From: Kribbella steppae
GTDB lineage: Bacteria > Actinomycetota > Actinomycetes > Propionibacteriales > Kribbellaceae
Assembly: GCF_004342025.1 (NCBI RefSeq)
Contig: NZ_SLWN01000005.1
Coordinates: 310,001-374,000, forward strand
Direction: 5' to 3'
Length of the DNA stretch: 64,000 nucleotides
The position numbers were made by a program, and so were the translations under genes. The notes under the pieces are model-generated. The model saw only the letters and a program-made list of their open reading frames with translations. It was not told the DNA's origin and did not search any database. Positions 54,792-63,123 of this stretch are shown here, piece by piece (within the stretch, counting starts at the first letter, position 1; the number at the start of each line of letters is the position of its first letter).

Positions 54792-55844
54792 TCAACCCAG
54801 CTGGTGATTCCACGCGAGTTGGAGGATTGCTGCGCCGGCGGCTTGCATCGGCTTTCGGTGGACGTACTCGTCGACCACCTCGGCGGTGAACGGCTCAGGC
54901 GCGAGCACTCGCCCCTCGTCGTTGCCATCGACAACTTGTCCGAAGAGCGCGTCGAAGACGTCGGCGTCGATCGACAGGACCGTCAGCAGGTCGGTCGCGA
55001 AGGTCAACGGATCGACACCGAGTCCGACGCAGTAGGCCCGTACTGATCCTTCGGCCAGACCTGCTGAAAGGCGCGCGGCGAACGGCCACTTGTCGTAGTC
55101 GATCCGCGTTTCGTAATCCTCCGACTGTCCGAGTAGTTCCTCGGCCAGTTCGCGGACGATGTTTCGCCAGAGCGAGAAGTCGTGTGCCTCATTGCCCTCC
55201 CCGCTCGGCTGGAAGATGCCGGACGGCGCCACCTGGTAGAGGCCGCCGGCGTGGCCGACCTTGGCCGGATCACGCCAGTGCAGGTAGAAATGCGACTCCT
55301 TGTCGCTGCGGATGGTCAAGGTACTGATCGCGACATTGATCGGCCGCCGGGCCGGATCCCAGGGATCGCCGATGGCCGCGCGCAGGTCGTGACGTCCTGC
55401 GGTGTACTCGTGGGCGGCCGCCTCGCCGGTGTTGATGCTGTCGAAGTAGGTGCCGCGGCCGAAGCGCAGTACTGGCTGCGGGCCGGCCAGGTCCGCGGCG
55501 AGCAGGCGATAGGTCGGACGGTCCTCGAAGACAGTGGGTCGCGCGAGGTCCGCGATGGTCTCTGCGTACGACGCGTAGTGGCTGCCGTCCGGACGAAGCG
55601 GCAGGGAAGGACGAGCGGCGGACCTGGTGAAGGCCACATCGGGATCGAATTCCAACCGCACAGACGTCAGCGCAAGAGGCGCTGCCGGGATCCAATGCGT
55701 CGGAGCCAGCAGTGGAGTCCCGGCGACTCGACGATCGGTGGAGTACTCGCCGGCGGCTTCCATCCCAAGGCGATGGCGGTTGTCGACCAACTGTCGGCGT
55801 ACCTCCAGCCAGGTACGGCGGCTCTCAGCGGAAGGCGAGGACAT
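54792..55844 (-). CDS. Nudix-like protein (degenerate Nudix box)
   Basis: 350 residues. An N-terminal region of about 170 residues without known motifs precedes a Nudix-like part: V-A-P-S-G-I-F-Q-P-S, then N-I-V-R-E-L-A-E-E-L-L-G, where the expected R-E-x-x-E-E-x-G is shifted by one residue (R-E-L-A-E-E-L-L-G). So the hydrolase site may be altered or inactive. Its start overlaps the end of the Nudix hydrolase gene by 20 bases, which makes a two-gene operon. Function unknown; a regulator or ligand sensor built on a Nudix fold is one possibility. Confidence 0.7.
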   Translation of the reverse strand: MSSPSAESRRTWLEVRRQLVDNRHRLGMEAAGEYSTDRRVAGTPLLAPTHWIPAAPLALTSVRLEFDPDVAFTRSAARPSLPLRPDGSHYASYAETIADLARPTVFEDRPTYRLLAADLAGPQPVLRFGRGTYFDSINTGEAAAHEYTAGRHDLRAAIGDPWDPARRPINVAISTLTIRSDKESHFYLHWRDPAKVGHAGGLYQVAPSGIFQPSGEGNEAHDFSLWRNIVRELAEELLGQSEDYETRIDYDKWPFAARLSAGLAEGSVRAYCVGLGVDPLTFATDLLTVLSIDADVFDALFGQVVDGNDEGRVLAPEPFTAEVVDEYVHRKPMQAAGAAILQLAWNHQLG

Positions 55845-56370
55845 GAAGTAGTCCCACCAAGGAGGCCGCGCCGATGATTTCGCCGGCGGTGATCCGGTCG
55901 CGGATGGAGTCGAGGCGGATCCACTCGATGCGTTCTGCTTCGTTGATGTCCGCGGGCTCACCGATGTGGTCGGCGCCGCGCGAGACGAAGAGGAGGTTCT
56001 CGGCGTCCGTCGTACCGACAGAAGGCTGCAGCGAGACCAGCGGCTCCACACGCCTCGGGCGCCAGCCGGTCTCTTCCTCGACCTCACGGGCTGCTGTGGC
56101 CGCCGGGTCTTCGTTGGGATCGACGTAGCCGCCGGGTAGTTCCCAGACCCAGCGATCGATGATGAAGCGGTGCCGCCACATCATCAGAACGTGCTCTCGC
56201 GTGTCATCGAGGACGACCATCATCGCGGCTTTCATTCGCAGGACGTACTGCTCGAACTGCACGCCGTCGGGGAGTTCGACGGAGGCGATGCTGAGTTGTA
56301 CGTGGCGGGTGTCGTCGATGACCCGCTCGCCGTGGATCTTCCAGAGCGTTGCCTTGCCGTCAGCGGTCAC
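55825..56370 (-). CDS. Nudix hydrolase (ADP-ribose pyrophosphatase-like)
   Basis: 181 residues. The Nudix box is intact: G-G-Y-V-D-P-N-E-D-P-A-A-T-A-A-R-E-V-E-E-E-T-G-W. The flanking W-E-L-P-G-G and L-Q-P-S-V-G-T-T-D-A-E resemble ADP-ribose pyrophosphatases, which clear ADP-ribose and other nucleotide diphosphates. It is read away from the lanthipeptide genes, sharing a ~250-base upstream region with lanKC. Confidence 0.92.
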   Translation of the reverse strand: MTADGKATLWKIHGERVIDDTRHVQLSIASVELPDGVQFEQYVLRMKAAMMVVLDDTREHVLMMWRHRFIIDRWVWELPGGYVDPNEDPAATAAREVEEETGWRPRRVEPLVSLQPSVGTTDAENLLFVSRGADHIGEPADINEAERIEWIRLDSIRDRITAGEIIGAASLVGLLHVLAFR

Positions 56371-56489
56371 ATGCCGACACTAGCCAAACCTCGGCACGAG
56401 CCATCGCGACGGAAGTTACGGGCTGTGATGGCTTCGGGACGGATTGACATGTTGTAACGGCCTGACTCACGCTCAGAAACGGCATCCAG

Positions 56490-56511
56490 GTTACGAAGAG
56501 TGTTTAGTTAC
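56490..56511 (+). promoter_or_regulatory. Direct repeats upstream of lanKC
   Basis: GTTAC occurs at 56490 and again at 56507, 17 bases apart on one helical face, in the A/T-richer part of the region before lanKC. A possible activator site for a RamR-like regulator; no regulator gene is in the window. CATCA-N3-TGATG follows at 56535-56547. Confidence 0.35.
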
Positions 56512-56576
56512 TCACTCGTAGTGTGTGCGTTCTTCACATCAGAGTGATGACATCGTGCACTACGACGACCCCTGGT

Positions 56577-56600
56577 GGGGTGCCCAAGATGTGCGGGGCA
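56577..56600 (+). promoter_or_regulatory. Leader hairpin of lanKC
   Basis: Arms GGTGCCC and GGGCACC with a 10-base loop, ending ~7 bases before the GGGGGG ribosome site of lanKC. It may modulate its translation. Confidence 0.45.
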
Positions 56601-56623
56601 CCACGAAGGGGGGTCGGACAGTT

Positions 56624-59203
56624 ATGCGTGACGGAGCGCAGGAGAGTTACGAGTTCTATTGCCTGGCGGATCGGACGTTCTACGAGACGCCGGCCAATCG
56701 TGGTGCCCAGCACCCTGACTTCGCGCTGTGTGCGCGGGAGGTGCCAGCCGGCTGGCAGCATGTGCCCGGCGAGACGTGGATGCACTACGCGCCGGCCGAC
56801 CTCCACCTACCGCCGCAGGGCTGGAAGATCCATGTCAGTGCCCGGCTCGCCGATGTCGAGCGGACGCTCGAGGCGGTGTGGGAGTACTGCGTCCCGCGCG
56901 GGATCGCGTTCAAGTTCCTGCGCAACGAGCCCGTGCTGGTGATGGTCAACTCGAAGTCCGCGCCGCGTGGTTCGAGCGGCAAGCTGGTGACGATCTACCC
57001 GGCGGTCGAGGCGCAGCTGGAGCTGGTCCTCAAGGAGCTCGACGACATCCTGCAGGGCGTCGAAGGGCCCTACATTCTCAGCGACCTCCGCTATTCAGAG
57101 GGACCGCTGTTCGTGCGGTACGGCGCCTTCGTCAGCAGGTACTGCCTGTCGCCCACCGGCGAGCGCGTGCTCGCCGTCCAGGACGACCAGGGCCGGCTGG
57201 TCCCGGACCATCGCAGTCCGACGTTCTCGGTGCCGCCGTGGGTCACGCTGCCGGCGTTCCTCCAGCCGCATCTAGAGGCTCGCAACGCGGTCACCACCAA
57301 CGAGCTCGCGTACACGATCGACGGCGTCATCCAGTTCTCCAACGGCGGCGGGGTGTACCTCGGCCACCACAACGAGACCGGCGAACGCGTTGTCCTCAAG
57401 GAGGGCCGTCCGCACGCCGGTCTCGACATGGCCGGCCGTGATGCGGTCGCCCGGGTCAGCCACGAACGCGACATCCTCGAGCAGCTCGACGGCCTGGACG
57501 TCGTGCCGAGGACGCATGACTATCTGCAGCTCGGTGAGCACCACTTCCTCGTGCAGGAGCACATCGATTCGGTGTCCTTGCAGCGAGAGCTGGTACGGCG
57601 CTATCCCTTGACCCACCCGGATGCGACCGACGCCGAGAAGGCCGAGTACGCCGCCTGGGCCACCGAGATGGTCGCCAAGGTCGAGGACGCGGTCGGGCAG
57701 CTGCACGGTCGCGGAGTCGTGTTCTGCGATCTGCATCCGGACAACGTCCTGCTCGACGGCAACGGCCGGCTGACCCTGATCGACTTCGAGGTCGCGACCC
57801 GCGCCGAGGACAAGGCGCGGTCGACGCTCGCTCACCCGGGCTATGCGGCGCCGCCGGATCGTCAGGGCGTCGACGTCGACCGGTACGCGCTGGCGTGCGT
57901 CGCGCTCGGTGTCTTCGCGCCGCAGGCAACGATCCTGCTCAATCTCCGTCCGGGTAAGGCATTCCAGCTCGCCGACATGATCACCGAGACCTTCCCGGTG
58001 CCTAGGGCAACGATCGACGAAGCGGTCAGGACCATCTGTCCTGACCCGACGGACGACTTCAAGAATGTCGCGCTACCCGGCAAGGCCGCGTGGACCGACG
58101 TACGCGCGGCACTCACGAGAGCCATCGTTGCCAGCGCGACGCCCGAGCGGACCGACCGACTGTTCCCCGGCGACATCGCCCAGTTCCGCGCCGGCGGCGG
58201 CATCGACATCGCGACCGGGGCCGCGGGGGTCCTGTACGCACTCGCGAAGACCGGTGCCGGCCGTTTCCCGGAGTACGACGACTGGTTGCGTAAGCGGATC
58301 CTGGACACCGAGACCGGGCCTGGCCTGTACGACGGCCTGGCCGGTGTAGCGCATGTCCTCGACGAGCTCGGCTACCGCCAGGACGCGTTGGACCTGGTCG
58401 ACCGCACTCTCGCCGACGATTGGAGCTCCCGCGAGCTCGGCCTGCATTCCGGACTCGCCGGCATCGGCCTGAACCTCCTGCACTTCGACACCGAGCCGGC
58501 CCTTCGAGCCAAGGCAGTGCGGGTGCTCGATCTGGTCGCTGACCGGCTCGGCGACGTCACCGACGTACCGGAGATCAGTGGCGGTCAGCACGCGCGGGCC
58601 GGACTGATGTATGGCTCGTCGGGACCGGCGCTGTTGTTCCTGGAAGCGTTCGAGCAACTGGGCGACACCGGGTTGCTGGATCTGGCGGAGATCGCCATCA
58701 GGCAAGACCTCAAGAGATGCACGACAACGCCCGACGGAATGCTTCAGGTGAACCAGGGTTGGCGGACGCTGCCTTATCTCGAAGAAGGTTCGGCCGGTGT
58801 CGCGCTCGTCCTCGAGCGGTACCTGCGCCACCGTCCGTCCGAAGAGCTCGCGACCATCCTCAGCGAGCTCCAACGCGTGACGCACTGCTCCTACTACGTC
58901 CAGCCCGGCCTGTTCATGGGTCGCGCCGGTCTGCTCCTGACCGCCGCCTCACTCGGCGAGGAGCAGGCGACGGTCGACGACGTGGTGTACGGGCTCGGTT
59001 GGCACGCGATGCCGTACGAAGGCGGCCTCGCGTTCCCCGGCAACCAGTTGCTCCGTCTGTCGATGGACCTGGCGACCGGATCGGCCGGCGTGCTGCTGGC
59101 CCTGGGAACCGCGCTGCACGACGCGCCGGTGTCCCTCCCGTTCCTCGGACCTCCCCAGTGGTCCGAGTCTGTGTCCCGACGATCTGCACCGAAGGAGGTG
59201 TAA
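56624..59203 (+). CDS. lanKC: Class III lanthipeptide synthetase (LanKC, RamC/FlaKC-type)
   Basis: 859 residues in three parts. An N-terminal lyase-type domain (about 1-230, starting E-S-Y-E-F-Y-C-L-A-D-R-T-F-Y), a Ser/Thr kinase-like domain (about 240-480) with Lys259 in V-V-L-K-E-G-R-P, the catalytic loop F-C-D-L-H-P-D-N (Asp369) and L-I-D-F-E-V-A (Asp387) and a LanC-like cyclase (about 520-859) with G-L-Y-D-G-L-A-G and L-H-S-G-L-A-G-I-G. The cyclase lacks the Cys-Cys-His zinc ligands, as expected for class III. It phosphorylates and dehydrates Ser/Thr in the precursor, then forms lanthionine or labionin rings. ATG chosen after GGGGGG; the frame opens further up without a site. Confidence 0.96.
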   Translation: MRDGAQESYEFYCLADRTFYETPANRGAQHPDFALCAREVPAGWQHVPGETWMHYAPADLHLPPQGWKIHVSARLADVERTLEAVWEYCVPRGIAFKFLRNEPVLVMVNSKSAPRGSSGKLVTIYPAVEAQLELVLKELDDILQGVEGPYILSDLRYSEGPLFVRYGAFVSRYCLSPTGERVLAVQDDQGRLVPDHRSPTFSVPPWVTLPAFLQPHLEARNAVTTNELAYTIDGVIQFSNGGGVYLGHHNETGERVVLKEGRPHAGLDMAGRDAVARVSHERDILEQLDGLDVVPRTHDYLQLGEHHFLVQEHIDSVSLQRELVRRYPLTHPDATDAEKAEYAAWATEMVAKVEDAVGQLHGRGVVFCDLHPDNVLLDGNGRLTLIDFEVATRAEDKARSTLAHPGYAAPPDRQGVDVDRYALACVALGVFAPQATILLNLRPGKAFQLADMITETFPVPRATIDEAVRTICPDPTDDFKNVALPGKAAWTDVRAALTRAIVASATPERTDRLFPGDIAQFRAGGGIDIATGAAGVLYALAKTGAGRFPEYDDWLRKRILDTETGPGLYDGLAGVAHVLDELGYRQDALDLVDRTLADDWSSRELGLHSGLAGIGLNLLHFDTEPALRAKAVRVLDLVADRLGDVTDVPEISGGQHARAGLMYGSSGPALLFLEAFEQLGDTGLLDLAEIAIRQDLKRCTTTPDGMLQVNQGWRTLPYLEEGSAGVALVLERYLRHRPSEELATILSELQRVTHCSYYVQPGLFMGRAGLLLTAASLGEEQATVDDVVYGLGWHAMPYEGGLAFPGNQLLRLSMDLATGSAGVLLALGTALHDAPVSLPFLGPPQWSESVSRRSAPKEV

Positions 59204-59209
59204 AAGAAC

Positions 59210-59344
59210 ATGGCACTTCTCGACCTTCAGGGTCTGGAGACCCCGGGCTACGGCGGCGGCCACCACCACGGTGGTTCCACGCTGACCGTGCTGGGCTGCG
59301 CTTCGCAGCGCCCGAGCAACCTGAGCCTTCTGCTCTGCCACTGA
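59210..59344 (+). CDS. lanA: Class III lanthipeptide precursor (LanA/FlaA-like), 44 residues
   Basis: The ATG is nine bases after GGAGGTG, which sits in the end of lanKC. Leader M-A-L-L-D-L-Q-G-L-E-T-P contains the L-L-D-L-Q motif conserved in class III precursors; Pro12 is a fitting site for the prolyl oligopeptidase encoded next. The expected core is residues 13-44: a G-Y-G-G-G-H-H-H-G-G stretch and then two ring motifs, S23-T-L-T26-V-L-G-C30 and S36-N-L-S39-L-L-L-C43, both S/T-x2-S/T-x3-C, ending in His. This two-ring plan is that of SapB. Too short for routine gene finders. Confidence 0.93.
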   Translation: MALLDLQGLETPGYGGGHHHGGSTLTVLGCASQRPSNLSLLLCH

Positions 59345-59360
59345 TCGGTCCCTGGGCAAC

Positions 59361-59412
59361 CAGGTTCTGAAGGCCCTGGGTGGGCGGCAATACCCACCCA
59401 GGGCCGAACCTG
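59361..59412 (+). terminator. Strong hairpin between precursor gene and protease gene
   Basis: Perfect 13-base arms GGCCCTGGGTGGG and CCCACCCAGGGCC (59372-59405), with an outer CAGGTTC/GAACCTG stem of 7 bases beyond a small bulge. Such a hairpin after a RiPP precursor can let partial readthrough or protect the precursor message, giving more lanA than downstream product. Confidence 0.8.
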
Positions 59413-59545
59413 CATTCAGCCCGGTCCGCCGAACAGCAGAGCAGTCGGGCAATCGGGCCGCAGCGCTCGCCCGCTCGGCCCGTGCGCTCCAGGTCACCGG
59501 CCGTCCCCGGCGGCCCGTGTTCTTCTGACGGAAGGAGCACCGCAC

Positions 59546-61474
59546 TTGTCGAACTCCGTGCAGTCCTATCCATGCGCCGAGCGGCTCCCGCTCGTGGAGC
59601 AGGTGCACGGCCACCCCGTCGCGGACCCGTACCGCTGGCTCGAGGACGCGACGTCCGCACAGACGCGGCGGTGGCAGGCGAGCCAGGACGAGTTCTGGCT
59701 GCACCACGCCGCCACTCTGTCCGGCCGGTTCCGGTTCCGCACCCGGGTGAAGTCCCTCTCGAACGTCGGCACCCTCTCGACCCCAACCTGGCGCGGCAGC
59801 CGCTGCTTCACCACCCGCCGCGACCCCGGTCAACAACATCCAATCCTGTACGTCGACGAAGCGGTCCTCGTCGACCCGATGCAGCTCGACCCGTCCGGCC
59901 TCACCACCCTGGACAGCTGGCAACCATCGCCCGACGGCGCCCTCGTGGCGTTCCAGGTCTCCCGAGGCGGCGACGAGCAGTCCGTCCTTCAGGTCCTCGA
60001 GGTCGCCACCGGCCGACTCGTGGACGGCCCGATCGACGGCTGCCGCTACTCGCCCATCGCCTGGCTCCCGGACGGAAAGTCCTTCTACTACGTGCGTTTC
60101 CGCCAGGTACGACGCCACACCCTCGGCGAGCCGGACGCCACGGTCCTCGCCGACGAAGCGTCGTACGGGCTGGAGATCAGCAACGACGGGCGCTGGCTCA
60201 CGATCTCAGCCGTCCGCGGTACGGCGAACGACCTTTGGCTGGCCGATCTCAGCACCGACGAGCCGCCCACCGCGATCCAGCGAGACGTCGACGCGCTCAC
60301 CGTGATGTCGGTCGGCCCGGATGGCCGCCTGTACGTCGTCACCACAAAGGACGCCCCGACCGGCCGGATCTGCATCGGCGATCCCGCTAATCCACTTGTC
60401 TGGCACGAGTTCATCAGCCCGGACGCCCCGCTGACCGGCCTCGCGATCCTCGACGACGTAATGCTCGTCAGCACGACCAGCGAGATCGCCGTCCACGACC
60501 GCGCCACCGGCAATCGGATCGGCGACGTCGACCTGCCCGGCGTCGGCTCGATCGGCTCCTTGACCGCTCGCCCGGGCGGCGGACATCAAGCCTGGTTCAG
60601 TTACACCGACAGCATCACTCCGTCGGCCGTCTACTGCTACGACGACACGATCGGCCGTACGACGCTCTGGTCGCAAGCACCGGGCGCGAAAGCGGAGGCC
60701 GAGTCCCACCGACTCACGTGCACGGCGCCGGACGGCACCGAACTCGAACTGCAAGCGATCATGAAGCCGGGTCACCACGGTCCGCGGCCGACGATTCTCT
60801 ACGGGTACGGCGGTTTCGGCCAGTCGCTGTCCCCGACGTACTCGGCCTTCACCCTCGCGTGGGTCGAGGCCGGCGGCGTCTTCGTGACGGCAAACGTCCG
60901 AGGCGACGGCGCGGCCCACCGAGCCGGCATCCTCGACCGGAAGCAGAAGGTCTTCGACGACTTCATCGCCGCGGCCGAGCACCTGATCGCGGAGGGCTGG
61001 ACCACCGCCGAGCAGCTTGCGTTGTGTGGCGAGTCGAACGGCGGCCTGCTCGTCGCTGCCGCACTGACCCAACGCCCCGAGCTGTTCGCCGCCGCCGTCT
61101 GCTCAGCGCCGTTGACAGACATGGTCCGCTACGAGTTGTCCGGGCTGGGCGAGCGCTGGGTGCCGGAGTTCGGGTCCGCGAAGGATCCCCAGCAGTTCGA
61201 GAACCTGCTGTCGTACTCGCCGTACCACCGGGTGACCGAAGGCGTGAAGTATCCGGCCGTTCTGTTCACGCTGTTCGGCAACGACACCCGCGTAGATCCC
61301 TTGCATGCAAGGAAACTCGCCGCCTCGCTTCAGCACGCGACCGCCAGTCAGCGCCCGGTGCTCCTTAGATTCGACCCGGATTCAGGTCACGCGACCGCCT
61401 CAGCCGGCAAGGGCATCAGCTTGGCGGCCGACATGCTGGCCTTCGTCGCCGAGCAGACCGGGCTGGACTCATGA
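59546..61474 (+). CDS. lanP: S9A prolyl oligopeptidase, probable leader protease (LanP/FlaP-like)
   Basis: 642 residues: N-terminal seven-bladed propeller (about 60-410) and C-terminal alpha/beta hydrolase. The triad is Ser497 in C-G-E-S-N-G-G, Asp580 in F-G-N-D-T-R-V-D and His615 in D-S-G-H. TTG start with GAAGGAG eight bases before it. No signal peptide, so it acts in the cytoplasm. In Kribbella flavida a linked enzyme (FlaP) removes the flavipeptin leader after Pro; the same job is expected here, with Pro12 of the precursor. The ATG of the next ABC gene overlaps its stop. Confidence 0.93.
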   Translation: MSNSVQSYPCAERLPLVEQVHGHPVADPYRWLEDATSAQTRRWQASQDEFWLHHAATLSGRFRFRTRVKSLSNVGTLSTPTWRGSRCFTTRRDPGQQHPILYVDEAVLVDPMQLDPSGLTTLDSWQPSPDGALVAFQVSRGGDEQSVLQVLEVATGRLVDGPIDGCRYSPIAWLPDGKSFYYVRFRQVRRHTLGEPDATVLADEASYGLEISNDGRWLTISAVRGTANDLWLADLSTDEPPTAIQRDVDALTVMSVGPDGRLYVVTTKDAPTGRICIGDPANPLVWHEFISPDAPLTGLAILDDVMLVSTTSEIAVHDRATGNRIGDVDLPGVGSIGSLTARPGGGHQAWFSYTDSITPSAVYCYDDTIGRTTLWSQAPGAKAEAESHRLTCTAPDGTELELQAIMKPGHHGPRPTILYGYGGFGQSLSPTYSAFTLAWVEAGGVFVTANVRGDGAAHRAGILDRKQKVFDDFIAAAEHLIAEGWTTAEQLALCGESNGGLLVAAALTQRPELFAAAVCSAPLTDMVRYELSGLGERWVPEFGSAKDPQQFENLLSYSPYHRVTEGVKYPAVLFTLFGNDTRVDPLHARKLAASLQHATASQRPVLLRFDPDSGHATASAGKGISLAADMLAFVAEQTGLDS

Positions 61475-63123
61475 CCACCTTCGGATCGGTGGTCAAGCAC
61501 GGCCGGGGCTGGTTGCCGCTCATCGGGTTCAACGCCCTGATCGGCAGCGGGGTAACACTCGCGCTGCCAACGATCCTCGGCCATTCGGTCGACTCGATCG
61601 TCGCCGGCACCGGCTACACGCAATGGCTGATGGCCGCCGCAGGCCTCATCGCGCTAGGTGTCGTCGCCAGCCTGATCGACGCCTTCGCCGGCGCCGCCTG
61701 CGTCGCCGAGACCACCGCCTGGCTGCGGCACCGCCTGGTCAAGCAGATCGTCCACGGTGGGCCGGAAGGCACTCGCGGCTTCGAGACCGGCGACCTCGTC
61801 ACCCGCGTCTCCGCGAACGCCACGGACGCCGCGCAAGCCGGCCCGGCAACCGTCACCGCGATCGCCGCCGTCGCACCGCCCGCCGGAAGCCTCGTCCTGC
61901 TGGCCGTGATCGATCCCTGGCTCGCCGCCGCCTTCTTCGGCGGCGTGCTGCTGGTGATCGCGGTCCTCTGGACTTTCGCCCGGCGTACTGCCGACGTCAG
62001 CCTCGCGTACCAGGAGACCCAGGGCCGTATCGCCTCGCTCCTGTCCGAGTCGCTCACCGGCATCCGGACCATTGCAGCCGCCGGTACGACGTCCCGCGAG
62101 GAACGACGCATCCTCCGTCTGCTGCCCGAGCTCCACAAGCAGGGTGTCGTGACCTGGCGCATCCTGGCCCGCTCCGGCGCGCAGGCGGCGGTCGTGGGTC
62201 CGCTCGTGCTGGTCGCCGTACTGGCCGTCGGCGGTCTCCAACTCGTGGCCGGTCAGATCACTGCCGGCGAGCTGTTCGCCGCTTCCCAGTACGCGGTACT
62301 CGGCGCCGGCCTGGGCAATCTGACCGGCGTGATCGGAGAGATCGCCCGAGCGCGCGCCGGTGTGCACAGGGCGGCCGACGTGTTGTCGACGGAGACCATC
62401 GGGTACGGGACCTTGCCGATCCCGACCGGCCCCGGGCAGCTCACGTTCGACAGTGTCAGCGTGGTCGCGGGCGGGAATGTCCTGCTGGACAACGTGACTC
62501 TCGACCTGCCCGGTGGTGCGACGGTGGCTGTCGTCGGTCCGACCGGCGCTGGCAAGTCGATATTTGCTGCGGTTGCCGCGCGGCTGCGTGACCCGTCGAT
62601 CGGTCAGGTCTCGCTGGACGGCGTACCACTGCAGGCTGTCAGCCGGCGGGCGTTGCGCAGTGCGGTCGGGTGCGCATTCGAGCGCCCACAACTGGTCGGA
62701 CGGACGATCGGAGAGGCGATCGAGCCGAGGGCCGTCAGCCCGGTGCGTACGTTGGCGGCCGCGCGTGCGACGCATGCGCACGACTTCGTCAGCCGGCTGC
62801 CGGACGGGTACTTCACGTCGTTGCGCAAGGCACCGATGTCCGGTGGTGAGCGGCAACGGCTCGGGCTGGCGCGGGCCTGGTCGGCGAACCGACTGCTGGT
62901 GCTGGACGACGCGACCTCGAGCCTCGACACGGCGACCGAACTGCAGATCAGCCGCACGCTGACCGAGGACCGGCACCACCGCACCCGGCTCATCATCACC
63001 CACCGTCCCGCAACCGCGGCCCGGGCCGACCTCGTCGTCTGGCTCGACCACGGTCAGGTCCGCGCTGTCGCACAGCACGCAGACCTCTGGCAGAACTCCT
63101 CCTACCGCGAGGTCTTCGGTTGA
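61471..63123 (+). CDS. ABC exporter (TMD-NBD half transporter, RamA/B-like)
   Basis: 550 residues: six transmembrane segments (about 1-300) fused to an ABC ATPase (about 320-550) with Walker A G-P-T-G-A-G-K-S, signature M-S-G-G-E-R-Q-R-L, Walker B L-L-V-L-D-D-A-T-S-S-L-D and switch His in I-T-H-R-P. Half transporters of this kind form heterodimers; the next gene encodes the likely partner. The pair exports the modified lanthipeptide in ram-type loci. Translationally coupled to lanP (ATGA). Confidence 0.93.
   Translation: MTTFGSVVKHGRGWLPLIGFNALIGSGVTLALPTILGHSVDSIVAGTGYTQWLMAAAGLIALGVVASLIDAFAGAACVAETTAWLRHRLVKQIVHGGPEGTRGFETGDLVTRVSANATDAAQAGPATVTAIAAVAPPAGSLVLLAVIDPWLAAAFFGGVLLVIAVLWTFARRTADVSLAYQETQGRIASLLSESLTGIRTIAAAGTTSREERRILRLLPELHKQGVVTWRILARSGAQAAVVGPLVLVAVLAVGGLQLVAGQITAGELFAASQYAVLGAGLGNLTGVIGEIARARAGVHRAADVLSTETIGYGTLPIPTGPGQLTFDSVSVVAGGNVLLDNVTLDLPGGATVAVVGPTGAGKSIFAAVAARLRDPSIGQVSLDGVPLQAVSRRALRSAVGCAFERPQLVGRTIGEAIEPRAVSPVRTLAAARATHAHDFVSRLPDGYFTSLRKAPMSGGERQRLGLARAWSANRLLVLDDATSSLDTATELQISRTLTEDRHHRTRLIITHRPATAARADLVVWLDHGQVRAVAQHADLWQNSSYREVFG

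Noticed and set aside
56525..56623. Start of LanKC at the upstream GTG (56525)
   Set aside because: In frame, but lacks a ribosome site and crosses the leader hairpin; the family N-terminus begins at the ATG at 56624.
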